DNA from: DATNPH01 sp036703315
Lineage (GTDB): Bacteria; Cyanobacteriota; Cyanobacteriia; Cyanobacteriales; Coleofasciculaceae
Direction: 5' to 3'
Assembly: GCA_036703315.1 (NCBI GenBank)
Contig: DATNPH010000196.1
Span: 11,139-75,138, forward strand
Length of the DNA: 64,000 nucleotides
Shown here: piece after piece, positions 16,558 to 23,833 of the stretch
Layout: the number at the start of each line of letters is the position of its first letter
How positions within the stretch are numbered: position 1 is the stretch's first letter
Position numbers and translations under genes: made by a program
The notes under the pieces: generated by a model
Databases searched by the model: none
What the model was told of the DNA's origin: nothing
Seen by the model: only the letters and a program-made list of their open reading frames with translations

Positions 16558-17397
16558 ATGCCACAAGTTAAGAGTTGTCCTTGTTTTCTAACACCGGGAC
16601 GGCTAAATCCTAACTACCCGTTATTTGTATTTCTACCGGGGATGGATGGAACAGGTCAGCTACTGCGATCACAAACTAAAGGCTTAGAAACTGCCTTTGA
16701 TGTCCGATGTCTGGCAATTCCTGCGGATGATTTAACTGACTGGGAAAACCTTGCGACTACAGTGGTGAACTTAATTGAAGCGGAACTCAATGATCGACCA
16801 TCACGTTCGGTGTACCTCTGTGGTGAGTCATTCGGGGGCTGTTTAGCACTGAAGGTAGCGCTGCGATCGCCCCATCTATTTGATCGGATGATTTTGATTA
16901 ACCCAGCAACGTCCTTTTATCAAAGACCTTTGCTACGATGGGGTTCACAATTGAGCCACTGGGTGCCAGAATTTTTTTTCGGAGTGTCGGCATTTGCCCT
17001 TTTACCCTTCTTATCAAATTTAGAAAGGATATCCGCTCGCGATCGCCATGCCCTTCTCAACGCTATGCGGTCTGTACCTCCCAAAACCGTTATTTGGCGG
17101 GTGTCTATGGTAAGCGAGTTTGAAATCGATGAAACGCAACTGAGACGCCTTACCCAACCCGCTTTGCTGATTGGCGGTAGTGCTGATCGACTATTGCCCT
17201 CAGTCGATGAAGTTAAACGTCTAGCTAGCTGGTTGCCAGAAGCGGAGGTAGTGGTACTCCCTGACTCTGGTCACACCTGCCTGCTAGAAACAGAGATTAA
17301 CCTTTTCGACATCCTGAAAAGTCACCGTTTTTTAGATGCCTCGGTTCCTAACCAAGATGCTTCATCGGTTTTAATTCCAATTCCGATGGTTGAATAG
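16558..17397 (+). CDS. alpha/beta hydrolase
   Basis: Alpha/beta-hydrolase fold esterase or lipase-like enzyme. The oxyanion region is FVFLPGMDGTG; the nucleophile elbow is CGESFGG with Ser near residue 90; the catalytic acid is probably the Asp of GGSADRLLPS; the histidine is in LPDSGHTCLLE near residue 240. Length 279 aa is usual. The PGMDGTG and GESFGG motifs resemble the N-terminal hydrolase half of plant phytyl ester synthases, matching the adjacent LPLAT gene. No signal peptide. The substrate is inferred only from context. Confidence 0.85.
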   Translation: MPQVKSCPCFLTPGRLNPNYPLFVFLPGMDGTGQLLRSQTKGLETAFDVRCLAIPADDLTDWENLATTVVNLIEAELNDRPSRSVYLCGESFGGCLALKVALRSPHLFDRMILINPATSFYQRPLLRWGSQLSHWVPEFFFGVSAFALLPFLSNLERISARDRHALLNAMRSVPPKTVIWRVSMVSEFEIDETQLRRLTQPALLIGGSADRLLPSVDEVKRLASWLPEAEVVVLPDSGHTCLLETEINLFDILKSHRFLDASVPNQDASSVLIPIPMVE

Positions 17398-17434
17398 GAA
17401 GTTGTTAGTTTTTTAACTTTCGAGTTTTAACTTC

Positions 17435-18244
17435 TCAACGAAACCGATCTGGACTTAAACGAAGATTCGGTCGTGTTTGAGTACTCCTTCTTAATTGAGT
17501 GCCAGTACCGCCATCAGCAGCATCTAAAAAAGGTCGTAAATTAATATTATTAGAATTGCTAAGCGAATTGTTGCCAATTCCCAAAGCAGATAAACCTTGA
17601 TTTAAAACTTGATTAAGCAGCCGAGAACCACTGTCCTTACCAATGTATGTATTAACAGCCTGAGTGTCCTTACCACTGTCAGCAACCGTCAAGTTTTCGA
17701 ATACGCGATCGCGAGTTAGTAGGGGATCTTGACCCGGAGGTACTGTCAGCACAATCCGACAACTTGGATCTTTCTGTGTGGTAACACAGATGACGTTGTA
17801 GTTATTTTCTACAGAAGTCCGCATTTCCTGTAAGCCATCGGGTCTGTAAAATTCCAAACGTCGGCTAATCTCGTTACAACGGCGTTCAACTGTCCAGCCA
17901 CCCCCCAAAGCACTAGGCGTTGCCCAGGCATAAGATTTCTCGGGTTCACTAATTGGGTGATACATTACCGTATACTGACCATTCATCAACTGACAGGTGA
18001 ACCGAGATTCGTTAAGCGTCTGAGTATCTGGTTTAGTATCTTGTGGATTTGTTTCTCCCGGAACATCAGCTGCCACAGTAGTATTATGGGGCAATTGATG
18101 TTGGGTCGTTATCGCTGTCTGGTTGTGATTCAAGGCAAATGCATTACTACTCGCTAGTAAAATTGCTACACTACCTGACCAACCCATGTTATTGAACACC
18201 AAAGACATCAAACCCAAGTGACGATTTAACTTCTGTTGCTTCAT
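17435..18244 (-). CDS. COP23 domain protein, secreted
   Basis: COP23 family, named after a circadian-oscillating membrane protein of Cyanothece/Rippkaea; biochemical role unknown. I start at the ATG at 18244 rather than 18313 because it gives a normal signal peptide (MKQQKLNRHLGLMSL to ASSNAFA) with GGAAGAG upstream. The domain spans about residues 80-220: RFTCQLMNGQYTVMYHP, ERRCNEISRRLEFYR, NVICVTTQKDPSCRIVLTVPPGQDP. Four conserved cysteines suggest two disulfides. The C-terminal tail is Asn/Ser/Arg-rich. It is convergent with the hydrolase gene. Confidence 0.85.
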   Translation of the reverse strand: MKQQKLNRHLGLMSLVFNNMGWSGSVAILLASSNAFALNHNQTAITTQHQLPHNTTVAADVPGETNPQDTKPDTQTLNESRFTCQLMNGQYTVMYHPISEPEKSYAWATPSALGGGWTVERRCNEISRRLEFYRPDGLQEMRTSVENNYNVICVTTQKDPSCRIVLTVPPGQDPLLTRDRVFENLTVADSGKDTQAVNTYIGKDSGSRLLNQVLNQGLSALGIGNNSLSNSNNINLRPFLDAADGGTGTQLRRSTQTRPNLRLSPDRFR

Positions 18245-18461
18245 AAATTTAACTCTTCCAGTCACACCAGCATCATAGCCTTTACAACTCATGAGCGTAC
18301 AAGGGCGCAGCATCTACCTAAAAAAACTAAATGACTAAAAGAATTTCTTTGAGCTTATCAACCTGAAGATTCTGATTAGATTGATTAATCTTCACAAATC
18401 TTTATTAATGGCAATAGTATCTTATACTACAAAAAGATAGTAGAAAGGAGTCAAGACAACA

Positions 18462-19391
18462 ATGTTAGAGGCTGAGAAGCCGCTGACAGTTCCTAAAGAA
18501 TTTCTGGGTCCACCTCCCAGTAACGTTAATCCAACGCTACTCATGTTTCTAGTAGCGATCGCATTACTCGTAATCTCCAATTGTGGTTACTGGCTTTGGG
18601 ACTGGCCTGATCCGTTATGCTTTTGTACAAATGTCCTTGCCATACACATGGCAGGGACAGTAATTCATGATGCCTGTCATAATGCTGCCCATCGAAATCG
18701 TGTAGTGAATGCCGTGATGGGACATGGCAGTGCGCTGATGTTGGGCTTTGCCTTCCCGGTCTTCACACGGGTGCATTTGCAGCATCATGCGAATGTCAAT
18801 GATCCAAAGAATGATCCTGATCATTTTGTCTCAACAGGTGGTCCTCTCTGGTTAATTTTTGTCCGCTTTCTGTATCACGAAATCTTTTTCTTTAAGCGAC
18901 GATTGTGGCGCAAGTATGAGTTATTGGAATGGTTCTTGAGCCGATTAATTGTCATTGGTATCGTTTATATCTCTTGTCAGTACGACTTTTTGGGTTACAT
19001 TCTCAACTTTTGGTTTATCCCGACAGCGATTGTCGGGCTCGCGCTAGGATTATTCTTTGACTACTTGCCTCATCGTCCGTTTCAAGAACGCGATCGCTGG
19101 AAAAATGCTAGGGTTTACCCCAGTCCTATCCTGAACCTACTTATTGGCGGACAGAATTACCATTTAATTCATCATCTGTGGCCTTCTATCCCCTGGTACA
19201 AGTATCAGCCTGCCTATTATGCCGTCAAGCCTCTTTTAGACAAAAAAGGTTGTTATCAATCCTTGGGATTGCTAGAAGGAAAAAGAAGTTTTTGGAGCTT
19301 CGTGTACGATGTTTTTTTAGGAATTCGTTTTCATCACAAATCTCCTGACAAAAAAATGGAAGAAGTTCCATTGGAAAAAGTAGTTGGGTAA
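18462..19391 (+). CDS. crtR: beta-carotene hydroxylase CrtR
   Basis: Di-iron membrane hydroxylase converting beta-carotene to zeaxanthin (and acting in myxoxanthophyll synthesis) in cyanobacteria. Three histidine clusters are intact: HDACHNAAH (residues 69-77), HLQHHANVNDPKNDPDH and YHLIHHLWPSIPWY. Hydrophobic segments lie at about 28-48, 90-106 and 160-205. The N-terminus EKPLTVPKEFLGPPP and the run GHGSALMLGFAFPVFTRVHLQHH match known CrtR. A clear AAGGAG precedes the ATG. Zeaxanthin and its derivatives are relevant to the carotenoid proteins encoded 14 kb away. Confidence 0.96.
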   Translation: MLEAEKPLTVPKEFLGPPPSNVNPTLLMFLVAIALLVISNCGYWLWDWPDPLCFCTNVLAIHMAGTVIHDACHNAAHRNRVVNAVMGHGSALMLGFAFPVFTRVHLQHHANVNDPKNDPDHFVSTGGPLWLIFVRFLYHEIFFFKRRLWRKYELLEWFLSRLIVIGIVYISCQYDFLGYILNFWFIPTAIVGLALGLFFDYLPHRPFQERDRWKNARVYPSPILNLLIGGQNYHLIHHLWPSIPWYKYQPAYYAVKPLLDKKGCYQSLGLLEGKRSFWSFVYDVFLGIRFHHKSPDKKMEEVPLEKVVG

Positions 19392-19432
19392 CTATCTTTT
19401 TCGATTATTTACTGGTAATAAATATAACAGCC

Positions 19433-19585
19433 AATCTCCTCAAACCTGAGTCTGGGGCTACACAAACATAAACGCTTTCTTCGGCTTCCTCGCAGGGTAG
19501 CCTGCCTACTTGGGTTAATACAAGTCCGCGCAGGCAGACTTTGTCTTTGTTTGTATAGCCGCGATTTCTAATCATTAGATATTTT
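19433..19585. repeat. dispersed palindromic repeat element
   Basis: Composed of nested hairpins (GCAGG/CCTGC near 19492-19505; AAGTC/GACTT near 19522-19541) between CCTGAGTCTGGGGCTACACA and TTTGTATAGCCGCGATTTCT. This layout is familiar from dispersed repeats of filamentous cyanobacteria. An 82-codon frame through it on the reverse strand (19405-19653) is not a convincing gene. Confidence 0.75.
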
Positions 19586-19671
19586 GTCCCAATTCGGATG
19601 CACCTGTAAAAGTTGGTTTGCAGATAACTCTTTTCAGTTTTCTGCTCTTTCATACTTTGTGGTATAGCAAT

Positions 19672-19685
19672 GTGTAAGCGGCTAC
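19672..19685 (+). promoter_or_regulatory. weak NtcA-like site upstream of cynS
   Basis: GTG-N8-TAC, one base off the NtcA consensus GTA-N8-TAC, 78 bases before the cynS start. NtcA activates cyn genes in other cyanobacteria, but the site is degenerate and no well-spaced -10 is seen. Confidence 0.25.
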
Positions 19686-19762
19686 AGTTTTTGGTGCACT
19701 ACAACCGCTTGAATAGGGCTACCAGTTGTCCAAGATGACCAGCTTTCGAAGGGGAATTTTTT

Positions 19763-20207
19763 ATGGCAATTCCAGAAATTACTCAAAAATTGTTAGTGGC
19801 CAAGAAGGTGAAAGGGCTGAGTTTTGCCGACTTGGAAAAAATAATTGGACGGGACGAAGTATGGATTGCATCAGTGTTCTATCGCCAAGCTAGTGCGTCT
19901 GAAGATGAAGCGAGTAAAATCGCCTATGCCTTGGAGTTAGAACCAGAGATTGCAGAAGAACTTACAGCGTTTCCTGTAAAAGGCTCTTTAGATCCTGTGA
20001 TTCCAACTGACCCGCTGATTATATCGATTCTATGAGATTATGCAAGTATACGGGCTGCCGATAAAAAGTGTGATTCAGGAGAAGTTCGGCGACGGCATTA
20101 TGAGTGCAATTGACTTTACGTTGGATATCGAGAAAGAAGAAGACCCAAAAGGCGATCGCGTAAAGGTGATTATGTCCGGGAAATTTTTACCCTACAAAAA
20201 GTGGTAA
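19763..20207 (+). pseudogene. cynS: cyanate hydratase gene with a frameshift
   Basis: Cyanase converts cyanate and bicarbonate to ammonia and carbon dioxide. The first 86 codons read MAIPEITQKLLVAKKVKGLS to PTDPLI; then one extra A (about 20021) shifts the frame, giving a stop after ISIL. Removing that base restores YRFYEIMQVYGLPIKSVIQE and continues to a normal end at FLPYKKW (TAA at 20205-20207), a full-size 147-aa CynS. The catalytic residues known from E. coli CynS (Arg96, Glu99, Ser122) are all encoded after the insertion (R-F-Y-E and GIMSAIDF), so the product as written would be inactive. It is either a recent pseudogene or a sequencing error. No cynABD transporter is nearby. Confidence 0.9.
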
Positions 20208-20261
20208 ATCACACCGGCTTAGTTAACTGAAGGCTGAAATATGAAAAGAACAAGTAGGATT

Positions 20262-20318
20262 TTTTGTCCTTTATCCTTTATCTTTCGTCCCTCACTCTTC
20301 ATCATTCATCCTTTACAG
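20262..20318. repeat. pyrimidine-rich degenerate tandem repeat
   Basis: Repeated short units of the CCTTTAT / CATTCATC type on the plus strand between cynS and the convergent histidine kinase. It resembles the short tandem repeats common between cyanobacterial genes. Confidence 0.5.
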
Positions 20319-20329
20319 TTGAGAGTTCT

Positions 20330-23146
20330 TTAGTAAAGTAACCTCCCACGATGAGAGTTTTGCAGAGTCGGCGGTAAAGCAGAGTCATCTGAATGGCTAG
20401 CTTTTAGCTGGGTGCTATAGTTTGGGGTGAGATTAATGCTTTGAGTTGAGGCTTTTACCTGTCTAGGCAACTCAAGACGAAATGTAGACCCTTGACCAAG
20501 CTGACTCTCAACCTCAATAGTTCCCTGCATCAACTCAATTAATGATTTTGTAATTGCCAGTCCTAAACCTGTACCAGAATACTTGCGAGTGGTAGTCTGA
20601 TCGAGTTGCCGGAACTCTTCAAAAATATGCTCTAAATCCTTCTCGGCAATACCAATCCCCGTATCCTTGATGGTAATCATTAACCGATCTGGAGAGATTT
20701 CCTTGATGTCCACCTGCACACTGCCACTCTCCGTAAACTTAATCGCATTTGAAAGGAGATTAACCAAAATCTGTCGCAGACGAGCACTATCATTGATCAC
20801 ATTGGGATTTTGTAAATTGGTATGAACCTGCAACGTTAAGTGCTTCTCATCAGCTAGAGAACGGAGTTCATTGATAGTTGCTTGTATCAGTGCCACTAGA
20901 TTGAAGGCTTCCAGTTTCAGTTCCAACCGTCCCGCCTCAATTTTGGAAAGGTCAAGAATCTCATTAATTAGCGTCAGCAGGTGTTTACCATTGCTGTGAA
21001 TTCGTTCCATCATATCGACTTGTTGAGACGTCAGTGAGTTAGTGCGCTGGCGCAATAACAACTGTGAAAAGCCAATGACGGCATTCATCGGAGTCCGCAA
21101 TTCATGAGACATAGTCGCAAGAAACTGAGATTTCAGCCGCGCCGCTTCCAACAGTTGCAGGTTCTGTAACTGAAGTTGCTGCCGTTGATTTTCCAGTTCC
21201 TGGTTTTGCTGAGCAAGCCTCTCATTTTGATCTTCTAGACGTTTCTCTTGCTCTTCCAAGGCGTTAATCATTCGGGCATTATCGATCGCGATCGCAGCCT
21301 GTTCTCCTACCGCTGTCAGTAGGTTTCGGTCTTCCTCATCAAACGCATTTTGGTCTTCCCAATTGCCGATCGCTAGTATGCCCAAACGCCCCTCTTGTAC
21401 AGATTCAATTGCCACCGCATAAATTGCCGCAGGCACCTCCTCTAACTTGGGCGAGTTGCAATCCCTACCCTGAATCAACTGAGATTCGCCTGTCAAGAAT
21501 ACCTGAGAAAGCAATCCATTCTTAGGACAGAAGGCATCTTCCAACCGCAGCTTTTCTGTATTGAGCCCCGCTGTTACTGTTAAGACCAGTCCATTACACT
21601 GAGGATTGTTAAGCATGATGAAGCAAAACTGGGAACCGGGAATTGCGTTAGCCACAGCACTCACCATCTCCCGCAATAAACCCGGCAGGTCAGTTAGCCG
21701 TTGGTTGAGTAAATTGGTCAACTGCTGGAGCGTTCGTAGTTGCTGTTGCTGCTCTCCCAGAATCAAAATTGCCTGACGCAAATTCTCACTGGTTTCCTGA
21801 GTCTCACGATAAAGCTGACCATTTTCAATGGATAACACAGCGCGACGCGCAAGTTCCTCAGCTAGCGCCAAGTGACCAGAATTATAACGACGCTCCTGTT
21901 GAGTGGACACTAGAGCAATTGTTCCAAGCGTCCGTCCACGCACCAAAAGCGGGACAATTATATAGGACTTGAAGCCTATCTCACGCAAAATTTGCAGGTG
22001 TTGAGCATCATGAGGAGCGCATACCCGATCCTCATCAGAAATTTCCGGAACTAGATCCGCAATGCCTGTACGTAACACCCTGATTGCTGGGTGTGAGGCG
22101 TTGAAGTCAGGCGGATAGCAGTACCACAGTTGCTGTACCTGCTCCTCTGTAGCTGGATCGGCATAGGCAACACCCATCCGGCGCACTATACTATCTTCAA
22201 CAATATCGACGATACACAAATCTGCTAGGAAAGGTACGGCTAATTGAGCCAGACTTGCCAGGGTCTTTTCGTAGTTAAGCGACGCTGAAAGTAAAGCACT
22301 TGCCTCAGCCAGAAATCGTAGCGATTCTTCTGCTCGCTTACGCTCGGTAATATCGCTAACAATACCAGACATCCGAAAAGGTCGCCCATTTGCATCTCGC
22401 TGCGCTTTGCCGCGAGCGATACAGTAGCGATATTCCCCAGAGGTATGCAATAGCCGGAATTCGACATCTAGTTCAACGTTGTTTTGCAGGTGAGCCGCCA
22501 CAGCGTGACTAATCCTCAGTCGATCCTCTGGATGCAGCAGCTGATAAAACAGCTCGTAGCTAGCCGTTATTTGATCGGCTGATAACCCAGTTATTTCATA
22601 CATTCGCTCATTGCAATAAATTTCATGGGTATTGAGATCCAAGTCCCAAATCCCATCGTTTGAACCTTCAAGCACTAGACGGTAGCGTTGTTCACTCTCA
22701 CGTAGCCGTTGAGTCGCACGCTCTGCCTCTGTTTCTGCCCTGTAGATGCGAACGGCATTCCGCACGCTGCGTGAGAGAATTTCTGGGGAGACTTTGCTTT
22801 TAGGAAAATAGTCTGTCGCCCCGGCTTTCATGAGTTCAACGGCAATTCGCTCATCTCCCTGACCCGTCAACACGATTAAAGGTAGCTTGCTTCCAGTAGC
22901 ACGGATTTCTTCAACTAGAGCCAGTCCATCACTATCCGGCAGGCGGTAGTCGAGTAAAACACAGTCAAAGCTCTGTTCATGCAAGGTATCTTGAGCACCG
23001 TGGGACGTAATAGCCTCGATCGCACTTTTGCAATCAACCGCTACTACCATTTCTACGGGGATACCAGCCGTTTTGAGCGCACGGCGCACTGCCATACGAT
23101 CCACTTCATCATCTTCTACTAAAAGTATTTTTATAGTCTCTTCCAT
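20330..23146 (-). CDS. hybrid sensor histidine kinase (REC-PAS-GAF-GAF-HisKA-HATPase)
   Basis: Cytosolic kinase of 938 aa without membrane segments. In order: N-terminal receiver (1-135; phospho-acceptor Asp66 in DCVLLDYRLP), PAS (150-270, ending MSGIVSDITERKRAEE), GAF (280-445), second GAF (475-625), a Gln/Glu-rich coiled coil (627-670), HisKA with His681 in ATMSHELRTPMNAVIG, and HATPase with LRQILVNLLSNAIKF, DTGIGIA and GTGLGLAI. The receiver comes first, so the kinase is probably the output of a phosphorelay. No chromophore-binding Cys motif was noticed in the GAFs, so light sensing is not supported. It lies downstream of, and co-directional with, the Rcp1-like receiver. Confidence 0.93.
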   Translation of the reverse strand: MEETIKILLVEDDEVDRMAVRRALKTAGIPVEMVVAVDCKSAIEAITSHGAQDTLHEQSFDCVLLDYRLPDSDGLALVEEIRATGSKLPLIVLTGQGDERIAVELMKAGATDYFPKSKVSPEILSRSVRNAVRIYRAETEAERATQRLRESEQRYRLVLEGSNDGIWDLDLNTHEIYCNERMYEITGLSADQITASYELFYQLLHPEDRLRISHAVAAHLQNNVELDVEFRLLHTSGEYRYCIARGKAQRDANGRPFRMSGIVSDITERKRAEESLRFLAEASALLSASLNYEKTLASLAQLAVPFLADLCIVDIVEDSIVRRMGVAYADPATEEQVQQLWYCYPPDFNASHPAIRVLRTGIADLVPEISDEDRVCAPHDAQHLQILREIGFKSYIIVPLLVRGRTLGTIALVSTQQERRYNSGHLALAEELARRAVLSIENGQLYRETQETSENLRQAILILGEQQQQLRTLQQLTNLLNQRLTDLPGLLREMVSAVANAIPGSQFCFIMLNNPQCNGLVLTVTAGLNTEKLRLEDAFCPKNGLLSQVFLTGESQLIQGRDCNSPKLEEVPAAIYAVAIESVQEGRLGILAIGNWEDQNAFDEEDRNLLTAVGEQAAIAIDNARMINALEEQEKRLEDQNERLAQQNQELENQRQQLQLQNLQLLEAARLKSQFLATMSHELRTPMNAVIGFSQLLLRQRTNSLTSQQVDMMERIHSNGKHLLTLINEILDLSKIEAGRLELKLEAFNLVALIQATINELRSLADEKHLTLQVHTNLQNPNVINDSARLRQILVNLLSNAIKFTESGSVQVDIKEISPDRLMITIKDTGIGIAEKDLEHIFEEFRQLDQTTTRKYSGTGLGLAITKSLIELMQGTIEVESQLGQGSTFRLELPRQVKASTQSINLTPNYSTQLKASHSDDSALPPTLQNSHRGRLLY

Positions 23147-23333
23147 AACTGGATATTAGCTAGTAAGCGTTTTGCTCTTAGCTGCTGGCTCTTAACCCTT
23201 ATTTTGTAAAAAATAGTCTGTTATTGTCTCTACACATCGACAGGTTAATTTTCCGATCTCTATTAGCCAGTAAAAATTACTCAAGACTCCGAAAAAGCGC
23301 TTTTATCTCAAAAGTTAAGAGAATATCAACCAA

Positions 23334-23762
23334 TTAAGGCATTTCACTGAGCGTCCAATATTTATTCAGCGTCGCCATTGCTTCTACAAATTTTGTAAAA
23401 GTTACAGGCTTAATGATATACCCCGCAACATTGAGATTGTAGGCTTCCACCTTATCTTTATCCTCATTAGAGGTTGTCAGTACAATAACTGGCAGCGCTC
23501 TAAGTTCTGGGTCAGCTCGCAATTCTCGTAAAAACTCAATTCCGCCCATTTTTGGCATATTGAGGTCAAGCAAGATCAGTCTCCGTTGCCCAGGCAATAG
23601 TTTTGGCATTTCATCGCCCCGCAATAGGGCTAAGGCTTCAACACCATTGTTGGCTACGTATAAGGGATTAGTAATTTTGTTTTTCAAAAATGCACGTTTT
23701 ACCGTCATTACATCGACTTCATCATCATCGATCAGTAAAACACTGGTTTGTTTGTTATCCAT
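23334..23762 (-). CDS. single-domain response regulator, Rcp1-like
   Basis: Stand-alone receiver of about 142 aa that takes phosphate from a histidine kinase and signals by protein contact. The acidic pocket is IDDDEVD, the phospho-acceptor Asp66 in LILLDLNMPKMGG, the conserved Thr in VIVLTTSNEDKD and the Lys in YIIKPVTF. The long loop (RGDEMPKLLPGQRR) before the Asp strand is typical of Rcp1, the partner of cyanobacterial phytochrome Cph1. The flanking kinases have the same transmitter type as Cph1-related kinases. The ATG at 23762 is preceded by an in-frame GTG. Confidence 0.93.
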   Translation of the reverse strand: MDNKQTSVLLIDDDEVDVMTVKRAFLKNKITNPLYVANNGVEALALLRGDEMPKLLPGQRRLILLDLNMPKMGGIEFLRELRADPELRALPVIVLTTSNEDKDKVEAYNLNVAGYIIKPVTFTKFVEAMATLNKYWTLSEMP

Positions 23763-23833
23763 CACTAAGAAGCCCTACAAAAAGGAATCAACAGTTATCC
23801 GTCTTTAAATGAGTACAAATTATTTTTTACCAT

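Noticed and set aside
19405..19653. Reverse-strand 82-codon frame after crtR
   Set aside because: It runs through a palindromic dispersed repeat and has no ribosome site or protein-like conservation; treated as repeat.
20330..23146. Phytochrome (bilin-binding) assignment for the GAF-containing kinase
   Set aside because: No Cys-His chromophore motif or PHY domain seen in the GAF regions; kept as a generic GAF kinase.
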